NCBI GenBank assembly: GCA_011391865.1
Contig: JAABPV010000011.1
Location: 1 to 64,000, forward strand
Length of the DNA stretch: 64,000 nucleotides
Direction: 5' to 3'
DNA from: Desulfobulbaceae bacterium
GTDB lineage: Bacteria > Desulfobacterota > Desulfobulbia > Desulfobulbales > Desulfobulbaceae
A program made the position numbers and the translations under genes. Below are positions 18,056 to 26,571 of the stretch, piece by piece (position 1 is the stretch's first letter; every line of letters starts with the position of its first letter). The notes beneath the pieces were generated by a model that did no database searches, was not told the DNA's origin, and saw only the letters and a program-made list of their open reading frames with translations.

Positions 18056-19222
18056 ATGACTCCCTCCCAGAAAATGCTCGCCTTTGCTGGCACCTCCTCG
18101 TGGATTCGCAAAATGTTCGAGGAAGGCAGCCGGATGAAGGCGCAGTTCGGCGCAGAAAACGTCTTTGACTTCAGTCTCGGCAACCCGGACTTGCCGCCGC
18201 CGCCGCAGTTCGCGCAGGTGCTGGCCGATTTGGCGCAGAACGAGCGGCCCGGCTGCCATGCCTACATGCCCAACAGCGGCTGGCCTGAAGTGCGCACGGC
18301 GGTTGCTGCCCGGCTGGCGCAGGAGCAGGGCGCACCGGTCACGGCAGGCGACATCCTGATGACCTGCGGCGCGGCAGGTGCACTCAATGTGGTGATGAAG
18401 GCTCTGCTCGACCCCGGCGACGAGGTGATCATCATCAGCCCCTATTTTGTCGAGTACACCTTTTACATCGACAATCATGGCGGCATTGCCAAAATCGTGC
18501 CTGCGGACGAGGAATTCAACCTTGATCTGGCGGCGGTTGCCGCAGCCTTGAGCGAAAGAACCAAGGCGGTGCTGATCAACAGCCCGAACAATCCGACCGG
18601 GCAGGTCTATAGCGCGGAGTCGCTGGCCGCGCTGGGCCGACTGCTTGACAGCGCGCCTCGGACTGTCTGCCTGATCGCTGACGAGCCGTACCGCAAGATT
18701 ATCTATGACGGCGCGGAAACGCCCTCGGCAATGGCGGCCACGGTCAATTCCATCGTGGTGTCGTCGTATTCCAAAGACCTGTCTCTGCCCGGTGAGCGCA
18801 TCGGCTATCTTGCTGTGCACCCGGACATGCCGGACAAGGCCGTCCTGCTCAATGCCCTGACCTTGGCCAACCGCATCCTCGGCTTTGTCAATGCGCCTGC
18901 GCTGATGCAACGGGCGGTTGCGCGGCTGCAAAATGTGAGCGTGGACATGTCGATTTATGCCCGACGGCGCGAGCTGTTCTGCCGCGTCCTTGACGAGGCG
19001 GGCTTTGCATACGTCCGGCCCAAAGGCGCGTTCTACCTCTTTCCAAAAACCCCGATTGACGACGTGGAGTTCTGCAAGCTCCTGCTGGAGGAGCGGATAC
19101 TGGCTGTGCCGGGCCGGGGCTTTGGCAGGCCGGGGCATATCCGGCTGGCCTTCTGCGTGGACGAGGCGGTGATTGCCAAGGCAGCGGCTGGCTTCAAGCG
19201 GGTGATGGCGGCCTGCGCCTGA
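18056..19222 (+). CDS. Class I/II pyridoxal-phosphate aminotransferase
   Basis: A 388-residue fold type I aminotransferase, clearly distinct from its neighbour. It has SLGNPDLPPP, YMPNSGWPEVR, NSPNNPTGQVY, a DEPYRKI segment and the cofactor lysine in SYSKDLSLPGERIGYL. These are features of a clade usually annotated only as pyridoxal phosphate-dependent aminotransferase. The amino donor cannot be told from sequence. The stop codon is followed after two bases by the bioC start, so the two are translationally close and probably co-transcribed. A link to biotin synthesis is possible from context but no biotin-specific aminotransferase signature is seen. Confidence 0.85.
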   Translation: MTPSQKMLAFAGTSSWIRKMFEEGSRMKAQFGAENVFDFSLGNPDLPPPPQFAQVLADLAQNERPGCHAYMPNSGWPEVRTAVAARLAQEQGAPVTAGDILMTCGAAGALNVVMKALLDPGDEVIIISPYFVEYTFYIDNHGGIAKIVPADEEFNLDLAAVAAALSERTKAVLINSPNNPTGQVYSAESLAALGRLLDSAPRTVCLIADEPYRKIIYDGAETPSAMAATVNSIVVSSYSKDLSLPGERIGYLAVHPDMPDKAVLLNALTLANRILGFVNAPALMQRAVARLQNVSVDMSIYARRRELFCRVLDEAGFAYVRPKGAFYLFPKTPIDDVEFCKLLLEERILAVPGRGFGRPGHIRLAFCVDEAVIAKAAAGFKRVMAACA

Positions 19223-19224
19223 GG

Positions 19225-19989
19225 ATGCCGCAGCATGTTGACAAAGACCTGCTCCGGCAGCAGTTTCAGCGGGCTGCGGCAAGCTACGAGGCGCAGGCGC
19301 TTGCGCAGCGGCAGGCGGCGGACGAGCTGCTCAGTCTGCTGGCGCTGCATGGCAGAGGGCCGTTCCGGCGGGTGCTGGAGATCGGCTGCGGCTCCGGCCT
19401 GCTCACCCGCAGGCTGCTGGCCCGCGTCAGCAGCATTGAGGAGCTGACCCTCAACGACCTGACTCCGGCCCTGCCCGCCTGCCCGCCTGCCTGCTCCGCC
19501 CGCCTGCGCCTCCTGCCTGGCGACATTGAGACCCTGCCACTGCCCGGCCCCTTCGACCTCATCATCTCCTCCTCGGCCCTGCACTGGCTGCACGATCTGG
19601 ACAGCCTGCTGAAGAAACTTTCTACACACCTCAGTCCCGGCGGCAGCTTGGCCTTTTCCCTCTATGGCCCGGACAACCTGCGCGAGATCAAGGCACTGAC
19701 CGGCCTCGGCCTGCGCTACAGCAGTCTGGCCACAGTTGCGGCCATGCTGCGGGACAGCGGCCTTGCCGTCCTACACAGCAGCGAGGAGGCCGCAGTGCTG
19801 CATTTCGCCAGCCCGCAGGATATCCTCCGCCATCTCCGCCAGACCGGAGTCAACGCCCTCAGCCGCGAGCCGTGGAGCCGCGCCCGGCTGGAGCGCTTCT
19901 GCGCCGAGTACCGCGCCCGCTTCAGCGCAAGCGGCGGGGTCGCCCTCACCTATCATCCCATGTATTGCATAGCCAAGCGTCTGCCCTGA
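19225..19989 (+). CDS. bioC: Malonyl-ACP O-methyltransferase (biotin synthesis)
   Basis: BioC methylates malonyl-ACP so that fatty acid synthesis can build the pimeloyl chain of biotin. The 254-residue protein begins with the typical BioC segment leading to FQRAAASYEAQA, has the SAM-binding loop LEIGCGSGLLTRRLL, and a characteristic SSALHWLHDLDSLL stretch followed by GGSLAFSLYG. Length matches the family. The start ATG at 19225 comes two bases after the stop of the aminotransferase gene. No bioH, bioG or other bio gene is next to it, so the rest of the pathway must lie elsewhere. Confidence 0.87.
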   Translation: MPQHVDKDLLRQQFQRAAASYEAQALAQRQAADELLSLLALHGRGPFRRVLEIGCGSGLLTRRLLARVSSIEELTLNDLTPALPACPPACSARLRLLPGDIETLPLPGPFDLIISSSALHWLHDLDSLLKKLSTHLSPGGSLAFSLYGPDNLREIKALTGLGLRYSSLATVAAMLRDSGLAVLHSSEEAAVLHFASPQDILRHLRQTGVNALSREPWSRARLERFCAEYRARFSASGGVALTYHPMYCIAKRLP

Positions 19990-20058
19990 AAGCAGCGCAG
20001 ACATCGCCCGCGCCGTCCTTGTCCGTGCGCAGGGCGTATGCCATAGGTCTGTCTGGAC

Positions 20059-20222
20059 AAGGAGGCTCCTTGCTGTTTTGCGAGAAGGAGCCTTCTCGTC
20101 TTGCGGCAAGGCGCCTTGCTGTTGTACGAGAAGGCGCCTTGCTGTTTTGCGAGAAGGAACCTTGCTGTTGTACGAGAAGGATCCTTGCTGTTTTGCGAGA
20201 AGGATCCTTGCCGCAAAAAAGG
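20059..20222. repeat. Tandem array of 23-bp units between bioC and dciA
   Basis: Seven consecutive units begin at 20059, 20085, 20108, 20131, 20154, 20177 and 20200. The consensus begins AAGGNNCCTT, a 10-bp palindrome, followed by GCTGTT and then either GTACGAG or TTGCGAG. The first unit has a 3-bp insertion, the second is divergent and the last is partial. Units starting at 20108 and 20154 end GTACGAG and those at 20131 and 20177 end TTGCGAG, giving a 46-bp higher-order period. The array lies between two converging genes. The 23-bp unit is not a multiple of three, so it is not a peptide repeat. Confidence 0.85.
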
Positions 20223-20287
20223 AAGGAGCCTTGGAAAGGTGGACGGACGGAGGCGCTGCGGGTGCGAGCGGCAAAGAGGAGCCGTCT

Positions 20288-20752
20288 TTACCGCATTCCA
20301 GCCATTGACCGCAAGAACCTGATGAACGCGGCCCGCGCAGCCGGGTCGGCGATGGCTTCGGACATGGCTTGAATCTGCGCCTCTTCGGTAGGATCAACCG
20401 GGGCAGGCGGCGGGACGGGCTTCTGTTCGGGCAAGGCAGGGAAATCAGCGGGCTGGAGCGTCCAGCGCAGGTCGATGACCTGCGGGCCGCCGTATTCCTG
20501 GAGGAAGTCGTTGACCTTGATCAGCAGCTCCGGCTTGGCGAAGCCGAGCTGCTGCATCCAGATCGCGTGGGTGGTGTAGATCCACAGCTCGGAGCCGAGG
20601 AAGTAGGCGGGCAGGCTGTTAGCGGCCAGGACCGGGCCGACCATCTTCGGCCAGCGGCGGGTCAGACCGAGCAGGTATTTCTGGTGGCCCCAGTGCTCGG
20701 TCAGACCGCCGAGGCCGTCGGCCAGCGGCTTCAGCTCATCCTGCCCGGCCAC
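20288..20752 (-). CDS. dciA: DciA-like protein (DUF721)
   Basis: A 154-residue protein with the DUF721 fold, which in bacteria lacking DnaC/DnaI helps the replicative helicase onto the chromosome. The N-terminal 100 residues carry the family pattern: a helix, W-x-MVGPVLAANSLPAYF, then an ELWIYTTHAIWMQQL strand-helix and a KPELLIKVNDFL segment. A proline-rich linker (about 105-125) and a short helical tail follow. Its ATG is three bases beyond the rnr stop codon, so it is translated from the rnr message. The C-terminal tail differs from longer DciA proteins, whose extensions are variable. Function is inferred from the family. Confidence 0.75.
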   Translation of the reverse strand: MAGQDELKPLADGLGGLTEHWGHQKYLLGLTRRWPKMVGPVLAANSLPAYFLGSELWIYTTHAIWMQQLGFAKPELLIKVNDFLQEYGGPQVIDLRWTLQPADFPALPEQKPVPPPAPVDPTEEAQIQAMSEAIADPAARAAFIRFLRSMAGMR

Positions 20753-20755
20753 TCT

Positions 20756-22930
20756 TCAGCTCGCCACAGCAAAGGTCAGCTTGCGGCTGAGCGCGTCCAC
20801 CTGCACTAACCGCACCCGGATTGAGTCGCCGAGACGGTAGCGGCGGCCTGTGCGCTCGCCGAGCAGCTGGTGGCCGGTGCTGTCGTGGCGATACCAGTCG
20901 TCCTTCATCTCCTTGACCGGCACTGCGCCGCTGATCAGGCATTCAACCAGCTCGACAAAGAGACCGAAGGAAGTCACGCCGGAGATGACCGCGTCGAACT
21001 CCTCCGTCACCCGCTCCCGCAGGAAGAGCACAGCCAACCGGGCCTGCGCGTCGCGCTCGGTCTCCACCGCTGTCCGCTCCCTGCCGGAGAGAAAGCCGCC
21101 TGCGGCCTCCAGTGTCTCGCCCTCAGACAGCACAGGCGCGGTCTTCTTCTTGGTCAGCAAGTTCTGGAGGACACGGTGGGCGACCAGATCGGGGTAACGG
21201 CGGATGGGCGAGGTGAAGTGGAGGTAGTACTCGGCGGCAAGGCCAAAGTGGCCCAGGTTCTCCGGCGTGTATCTGGCCCGCTGCATGGTGCGCAGGAGCA
21301 AGTTGTTGACCACGTACTCCGCCGGGCTGCCCTTGGTCTTGGCGAGCACCTCGGCGAACCAGGCCGGGCCGATGGAATGCTTGGGCAGTACCACGCCCAT
21401 CGCAGCGGCAGTGGCGATGAAGTCGCGCACCTTCTCCGGGTCGGGATTCTCATGCACGCGGAAGAGCACCGGCAGCTTCGCCTTGTCTAACTCCTCAGCC
21501 ACGGCCTCGTTGGCCGCAAGCATGAACTCCTCCACCAGTAGATGGGCCTGATTGCGCTTCATCCGGCTGACTGAGGCGATCCTGTCGCCGTCAAGGCGTA
21601 TGTCCGCTTCTGGTATGGTGAAGCCGAGCGAGCCGCGTTGGCTGCGCTGTACAGCGAGCAGGGCGGCCAGCTCCTTGGCCTTCTCCAGCATGGGCAGATG
21701 CGCCTTGTGCGTCTGCCGGGCGGCTTTGTCGCGCAGATAGATCAGCTCGTTGACCGTGTCGTAGGTGAAGCGGCAGTGGCTGAGGATCAGGCTCTTGGCG
21801 AACTTCGCCCCTGTCCGGCGGCCTTGCTCATCAAAGTCAAGGATGGCGGTGAAGGCGGGCCGATCCTGATCAGGCACGAGCGAGCAGAGATCATTGGAGA
21901 GCCGCTCCGGCAGCATCGGCAGCACCATGTTGGGCAGATAGACGCTGGTGCCGCGTTGGAACGCCTCGCGGTCAAGAGCAGTGCCGGGCCGGACGTAGTG
22001 GCTGACATCAGCGATGGAGACAAAGAGCCGGTAGCCCTGCTGCGTCTTCTGCACGCAGACCGCGTCGTCAAAGTCCTTGGCTGTGGCCCCGTCTATGGTG
22101 ACATGGCGGAGATGGCGGAGGTCGCGCCTGCCCTTGTCTAATTCGGTCAGCGGCACGAGCGCGGCAACCTCGGCCTCCACCTCCGGCGGGAAGACGCGGG
22201 GCAGGTCAAACTGCTGCACTGCCATGCGCAGCTGCACCGGCACGCTGTCCGGCGGCCCCAGCACTTCCACCACCCGGCCCAGCGGCTGCCGCTGCGGCGT
22301 GCCGTAGTCAAGCACCTCCACCAGCACGGCCATGCCGTCCTCGGCATCCATTGACTCGCTCCTCTTAACACGGACAGTGAAGGGCAGCTTGTCGCTGTCC
22401 GGCGTGACTTCGCCCATGCTGCGGCCGCCCACGTAAATGCCGCAGAGATGGGTGTAGGCGCGCTTCTCAATCTCCACCACCTCGCCTTCAGGCCGCGAGG
22501 ACGACGAGCCGAGCATCCGCACCAGCACGGTGTCGCCGTGGCCCGCGCCGTTCAAGCCTGAGGCAGGGATGAAAACATCCTTCTGCTGCCGGGACACGTT
22601 GCCGTCTAAAACCGCGAAGCCGAAGCCCTTGCTGGTCATTGAGAGCCGTGCCCGGAGCAGATCGCGCTGCGCCGCCGCCTGCCAGCACTGGCCGCTGCGG
22701 CTGACCTGGCCCGCCTTCTCCAGCACGCCGAGGGCCTCCTTGACCAAGTTCCGCTCCTGCTCCGGCAGGCCGAGGCCGCCGCAGACAGCGGCCAGCGTCA
22801 GCGGCTCCTGCTGGCGGCTGAGGAAGGCGAGCAGCCGCTCGCTCAGAGGAATGTCCTGCTCATGCCGTTTTCTGCGGGGGTGGTGATGATGGTCCTGCCG
22901 CCGCTTGTCTTTTTGTCGTTTTGGTGCCAT
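20756..22930 (-). CDS. rnr: Ribonuclease R
   Basis: RNase R degrades structured RNA 3' to 5' as a processive hydrolytic exonuclease. From the chosen start it has about 724 residues: a basic His/Lys/Arg-rich N-terminus, a winged-helix domain (about 25-90), cold-shock domains, the catalytic RNB domain beginning near 265 with the DGATAKDFDDAV motif that carries the metal-binding aspartates, and a C-terminal S1 domain. The usual long Lys-rich C-terminal tail of enterobacterial RNase R is missing. The start at 22930 has AAGGAG four bases upstream; an in-frame ATG 15 codons earlier lacks one. It is followed directly by dciA and is divergent from the RelA/SpoT homologue. Confidence 0.9.
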   Translation of the reverse strand: MAPKRQKDKRRQDHHHHPRRKRHEQDIPLSERLLAFLSRQQEPLTLAAVCGGLGLPEQERNLVKEALGVLEKAGQVSRSGQCWQAAAQRDLLRARLSMTSKGFGFAVLDGNVSRQQKDVFIPASGLNGAGHGDTVLVRMLGSSSSRPEGEVVEIEKRAYTHLCGIYVGGRSMGEVTPDSDKLPFTVRVKRSESMDAEDGMAVLVEVLDYGTPQRQPLGRVVEVLGPPDSVPVQLRMAVQQFDLPRVFPPEVEAEVAALVPLTELDKGRRDLRHLRHVTIDGATAKDFDDAVCVQKTQQGYRLFVSIADVSHYVRPGTALDREAFQRGTSVYLPNMVLPMLPERLSNDLCSLVPDQDRPAFTAILDFDEQGRRTGAKFAKSLILSHCRFTYDTVNELIYLRDKAARQTHKAHLPMLEKAKELAALLAVQRSQRGSLGFTIPEADIRLDGDRIASVSRMKRNQAHLLVEEFMLAANEAVAEELDKAKLPVLFRVHENPDPEKVRDFIATAAAMGVVLPKHSIGPAWFAEVLAKTKGSPAEYVVNNLLLRTMQRARYTPENLGHFGLAAEYYLHFTSPIRRYPDLVAHRVLQNLLTKKKTAPVLSEGETLEAAGGFLSGRERTAVETERDAQARLAVLFLRERVTEEFDAVISGVTSFGLFVELVECLISGAVPVKEMKDDWYRHDSTGHQLLGERTGRRYRLGDSIRVRLVQVDALSRKLTFAVAS

Positions 22931-22957
22931 GCCGCTCCTTTTATGACGGAACACTGT

Positions 22958-22986
22958 TTGCTTATCTAAGAGCATCAGTGTACACT
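22958..22986 (+). promoter_or_regulatory. Predicted sigma70 promoter of the RelA/SpoT homologue
   Basis: TTGCTT (22958-22963) and TACACT (22981-22986) are 17 bases apart and precede the start codon at 23025 by about 39 bases. The -10 region overlaps the 8-bp palindrome GTGTACAC, a possible operator. Confidence 0.5.
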
Positions 22987-23024
22987 ACAAAGCCGCAAAG
23001 AGGAAGCCCGCAAAGGACGGAAGC

Positions 23025-25136
23025 ATGGACCCGAAACGATTTGACTTGGAACAGTACCGCCGCGAGATGGAGGCCCTGATCGGCAGCGGCCCGGCAGCGC
23101 GGCTTTTCTACGAGGCGCTGGACTTCGCCGTGGCCGCCCATGAGGGGCAGATGCGGCGCTCCGGCGACCCCTACATCATCCATCCCTGCTCCACCGCCCG
23201 CATTCTCGCTGAGGAGCTGGACATTAAGAATGCCGAGATCCTCGCCGCCGCCCTGCTCCACGACACCATTGAGGACGTGGAGGAGATTGTTCCGGCCCTG
23301 ATCCGGGAGAAGTTCGGCCCGACGGTCGAGGCCATAGTTGTCGGCTGCACCAAGGTCAAGCACCACAGCGGCGACAAACAGGCCCTGAAAAAACTGGTGC
23401 ACCGCCAGCTCTTCACTGGCGCGGCGGCGCGGCCTGAGGTGATGATCGTCAAAATCGCCGACCGCCTGCACAACCTGCGCACTCTCGACTCGATGCCCCG
23501 CCACAAGCGGCAGCGCATCGCCGACGAGACGCTGGACTTCTACGCGCCGTTAGCCACCATTCTTGGTCTGTTCGCGGTCAAGCGGGAGCTGTACAACCGC
23601 GCCCTGCGCAACAAATTCCCCAAGCAGGGGCACAAGCTCCAGCAGCATATCGGCAGATTAGAGAGCAACCCGGCCCTCGCCGCCTTGACCGCGAAGATTG
23701 AAAACGCCCTGAAAGCGGCGGGCATCGCGGCCAGCGTGGTCATCCGCACCAAGGGCCTCTGGGGCTATTACGATCCGAAGAACCATCTTCTGCGCACAGA
23801 GATTGACATCCCGCAGGAAATCCTGATCACCACCGGCGAGCGGATCAGCTGCTATCAGATCCTCGGCATCCTCAACGAGATCTTCCCGCCAGTACCGCGC
23901 ACCATCCGCGACTTCATCGCCAATCCCAAGCCCACTGGCTATCAGGGCCTGCACGCCAAGGCGATCATTGACAGCGGCAAGTATCTCTTCAAGATACGCA
24001 CTGAGGAGATGGCCCGTAGCGCCCATTGCGGATTGGTCAAAGACTGGAACCCCAGCGACCGCAAGTTAGACCGTTTCCTCAGCGAACTGAAGGAGATGTT
24101 CGACATCCTCGGCAGCGACGACGCGGTTTCCTACCGGGACATGATCGCGGCCAGCGGGCGCAAGGAGATTTATACCTACACGCCAGACGGCGATCTCATC
24201 TGCCTGCCTGTGCATTCAGCGGTTTTAGACTTCGCCTTTCACATCCACACCGACATCGGCCACAGCTGCGTCGGGGCGATGATCGGCAAGCAGCGGGCCG
24301 AGCCGGGCGACATGCTCCAGGACGGCAGCGTGGTACGCATCATCCGCCACAACACGCCGGTTGATTTTGATCTGGAAATGCAGGTCAAATGCCAGACCCC
24401 CCGCGCCCGCAGCGAGCTGGCCAAAGCCTTCCGCGAGCGGATCAAGCACGTGGCGGTCAGCACCGGGCAGGCGGTTCTGGAGCAGGAGATGCGCCGCTAC
24501 GGCCTGCCCTTTGACCTGATTGAGCATCCGGGCATGGAGCATATTCTGCTTTATTTCAACATTTCCTCCAACGAGGAGTTGCTCCAGCGGGTCGGGCAAG
24601 GCCGCATTCACATGCGCGAGCTGATTTATGAAATCAGCAGCGGCCTGCTCCAGAACCGGGACATGGTGCTGCATCAGCCCACCGGCATTCTCAACCGCAT
24701 CGAGCTGACCACTATTGACCCGGTGGTGGTAAAATCCTCGGCCTGCTGCCGCCCAACGCCCTTGGACCGGGGGTTAGTCGGCCTGCTCAGTCTGCGCGGC
24801 ATCTCCCTCCACTGCAAGGACTGCTTCCAGCTGAAAAAAATGAAATTTCAGCGCGAAGACGCGGTGGAGGTGCGCTGGCGGCAGAGCAGCACGCTGGTGC
24901 CCAAGCCGCAGAAATTCATTGTCGCCGAGATTACGTCCAAATACCTCTTCAGCCGCTTGGCAGAGGGGCCGGAAGAGCTGCGGGTGACGCAGGTCAGCCG
25001 CCTGAGCGGCAGTCCAGTCGCGGCGGTCAGCACTTGGGAGGTGCAGTTCAGCGTGGCCAACCTGCTCGGCCTGAAACGGGTCATCCGCCACCTCGACCGC
25101 TCCTTTCTCACCTACAAGTTTGATTTCCGGCAGTAA
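23025..25136 (+). CDS. RelA/SpoT-family protein with intact hydrolase and degenerate synthetase domain
   Basis: Long RSH proteins make and break the alarmone (p)ppGpp. This 703-residue protein has an N-terminal HD hydrolase domain with all expected residues: His53, HD at 79-80, ED at 83-84, and RLHNLRTL near 150. The synthetase domain that follows (about 230-340) keeps the fold-like CYQILG, IANPKPTGYQGLH and KIRT segments but lacks the catalytic Glu before QIRT (here LFKIRT) and the conserved Arg of DLxAxR (here DIPQEI). A TGS domain follows (IYTYTPDGD, HTDIGHSCVGA), then a helical region, a Cys-containing zinc-finger-like segment (SACCRP and HCKDC) and an ACT-like end. I infer a hydrolase with a regulatory pseudo-synthetase. 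Confidence 0.85.
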   Translation: MDPKRFDLEQYRREMEALIGSGPAARLFYEALDFAVAAHEGQMRRSGDPYIIHPCSTARILAEELDIKNAEILAAALLHDTIEDVEEIVPALIREKFGPTVEAIVVGCTKVKHHSGDKQALKKLVHRQLFTGAAARPEVMIVKIADRLHNLRTLDSMPRHKRQRIADETLDFYAPLATILGLFAVKRELYNRALRNKFPKQGHKLQQHIGRLESNPALAALTAKIENALKAAGIAASVVIRTKGLWGYYDPKNHLLRTEIDIPQEILITTGERISCYQILGILNEIFPPVPRTIRDFIANPKPTGYQGLHAKAIIDSGKYLFKIRTEEMARSAHCGLVKDWNPSDRKLDRFLSELKEMFDILGSDDAVSYRDMIAASGRKEIYTYTPDGDLICLPVHSAVLDFAFHIHTDIGHSCVGAMIGKQRAEPGDMLQDGSVVRIIRHNTPVDFDLEMQVKCQTPRARSELAKAFRERIKHVAVSTGQAVLEQEMRRYGLPFDLIEHPGMEHILLYFNISSNEELLQRVGQGRIHMRELIYEISSGLLQNRDMVLHQPTGILNRIELTTIDPVVVKSSACCRPTPLDRGLVGLLSLRGISLHCKDCFQLKKMKFQREDAVEVRWRQSSTLVPKPQKFIVAEITSKYLFSRLAEGPEELRVTQVSRLSGSPVAAVSTWEVQFSVANLLGLKRVIRHLDRSFLTYKFDFRQ

Positions 25137-25230
25137 GCGCAAAAAACTTGCGCAATTGCCGCAAATATGGTTCTGATACGGGTGCGGCATCCGCCGCTGT
25201 CCATCCAACCCACTCCCTGCGAGGTCTGTC

Positions 25231-25758
25231 ATGGAAGAAACAAGCTGGCTTGCTGAACTGCTCGCCAACAACTTTGCGCGCGGGCTGGCGGTCGGCCTGC
25301 TGATCGCCTTCGCCTTCTGGCTGCGCTCGGTCATCAAGGTGCGGACGCTGCACGGTGACATCCGCAAGCTGCGCGGGCACTTGCAAACAAAGTTTGAGAT
25401 TGAGTCAACGGAAAACGAGCGGCGCAAGGAGGAACTGAATCAGCTCCGTCAAGAGCGCGACAATCTCCGCAACATGATTCAAGTGCTGAACCAGAAGCCG
25501 GGCAAGCAGGAAATCCGCCAGGCGCAGGTCTATCAGAAGACGGCGGAGATCATGTTTGAAAAATCGCCCGGCTTTGCTCCGGTGTGGCAGATCACCCTGC
25601 GCGAGGCTGAAGAGGAGATGCGCAACGCCGAGAAGGGCCTGATTCCCTTCTTCAAGCGGATCACCTCTAGCAGCCCGGCAGCTGCGCCCGCCGCTGAATC
25701 TAAAATGCCCCAGCATGGCAAGCACCGTCTTGAGCTGGACGACCCGGCCAACCTCTGA
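25231..25758 (+). CDS. Membrane-anchored coiled-coil protein of unknown function
   Basis: A 175-residue protein that I do not recognise. One hydrophobic helix near the N terminus (about 15-30, ARGLAVGLLIAFAFWL) is followed by a basic stretch and a long charged coiled coil (about 45-90, rich in Glu, Arg and Gln). A second helical segment (about 95-145) and an Ala/Pro/Ser-rich tail complete it. The protein would sit in the inner membrane with the coiled coil in the cytoplasm, judging by the positive residues after the helix. The start has GAGG 15 bases upstream, which is weak. It ends 12 bases before the trmJ-like gene and is probably in that operon. Confidence 0.7.
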   Translation: MEETSWLAELLANNFARGLAVGLLIAFAFWLRSVIKVRTLHGDIRKLRGHLQTKFEIESTENERRKEELNQLRQERDNLRNMIQVLNQKPGKQEIRQAQVYQKTAEIMFEKSPGFAPVWQITLREAEEEMRNAEKGLIPFFKRITSSSPAAAPAAESKMPQHGKHRLELDDPANL

Positions 25759-25770
25759 TTTTTCCCCAGA

Positions 25771-26571
25771 ATGTCTGAGATGCTGTCTGAACCGCAGGCT
25801 GCGGTCATGCCCGGCTGCGGCCTGATTTTAGTCCGGCCCAAATACCCGGAGAACATCGGCGCGGCGGCCCGCATCGCCTGCAATTTCGGCCTCGGCCATC
25901 TGACTGTGGTGGCCGACGAGCCGCCGGATCAAGAGCGGATGCTGAAAATGGCCACGCACAAGGCCGCCCATCTGATTGAAAATTTGCAGCTCGTCAGCAG
26001 TACCCGCGAGGCCGCCGCGCCGTATCAGTTCATCGTCGGCACCACGGCCCGGCAGGGCAAATACCGGACAGTTGAGGTCAGGCAGCCCCGCGAGGTCATG
26101 GCCGAGCTGGCTCCGCTCATCGCTGACGGCAGCCGGGCGGCCCTGATGTTCGGCCCGGAAAGCAGCGGCCTGAGCAATGAAGACCTTGACCTCTGCCAGT
26201 TCGCCCTGACCATTTCCACAGCAGATTTTTCCTCGCTCAATTTGGCCCAAGCCGTGGCAATCTGCGCCTATGAGCTGCATCTGGCCGCCGGGAATGCCAT
26301 GCTACAAAGCGGCGGGAGCAGCTACGCCAATTCCCACGAGCTGGAGGGCATGTACGAACATATTGACCAAGCCCTGAGCCGCATCGGCTTCCTCCACGAC
26401 ACCAGCCGCAGCTACTGGATGCGCAACATCCGCCAGTTCCTCAGCCGCACCAAGGTGAAAAAGAAGGAAGCCAGTCTGATCCGGGGCGTGTGCCGGAAAT
26501 TCCTCTGGCACAGCGGCGGCCAAGGCTGGGTGCCGCCGGAGCGGAAAAAAGGAAGCACTGAAGAACAATGA
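25771..26571 (+). CDS. trmJ: SPOUT-family tRNA/rRNA methyltransferase, TrmJ-like
   Basis: TrmJ-type enzymes add a 2'-O-methyl group to the ribose at position 32 of certain tRNAs, using SAM. The 266-residue protein has the SPOUT knot motifs: an N-terminal VRPKYPENIGAAARIACNF segment, FGPESSGLSN, and SSLNLAQAVAICAYEL at the SAM-binding knot. The C-terminal portion is helical (about 195-250), as in TrmJ. Length fits TrmJ. Substrate assignment rests on the family only; other TrmH-like enzymes share the knot. Its stop overlaps the start of the ElyC-like gene by four bases. Confidence 0.83.
   Translation: MSEMLSEPQAAVMPGCGLILVRPKYPENIGAAARIACNFGLGHLTVVADEPPDQERMLKMATHKAAHLIENLQLVSSTREAAAPYQFIVGTTARQGKYRTVEVRQPREVMAELAPLIADGSRAALMFGPESSGLSNEDLDLCQFALTISTADFSSLNLAQAVAICAYELHLAAGNAMLQSGGSSYANSHELEGMYEHIDQALSRIGFLHDTSRSYWMRNIRQFLSRTKVKKKEASLIRGVCRKFLWHSGGQGWVPPERKKGSTEEQ

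Noticed and set aside
20059-20222. Possible CRISPR array in the 23-bp repeats
   Set aside because: The units are contiguous, without unique spacers of similar length, and no cas genes are present. It is a tandem repeat.
19771-20397. Open frames on both strands crossing the 23-bp repeat array
   Set aside because: They arise because the repeat contains no stop in several frames. They overlap bioC and dciA, lack ribosome binding sites and encode low-complexity sequence.
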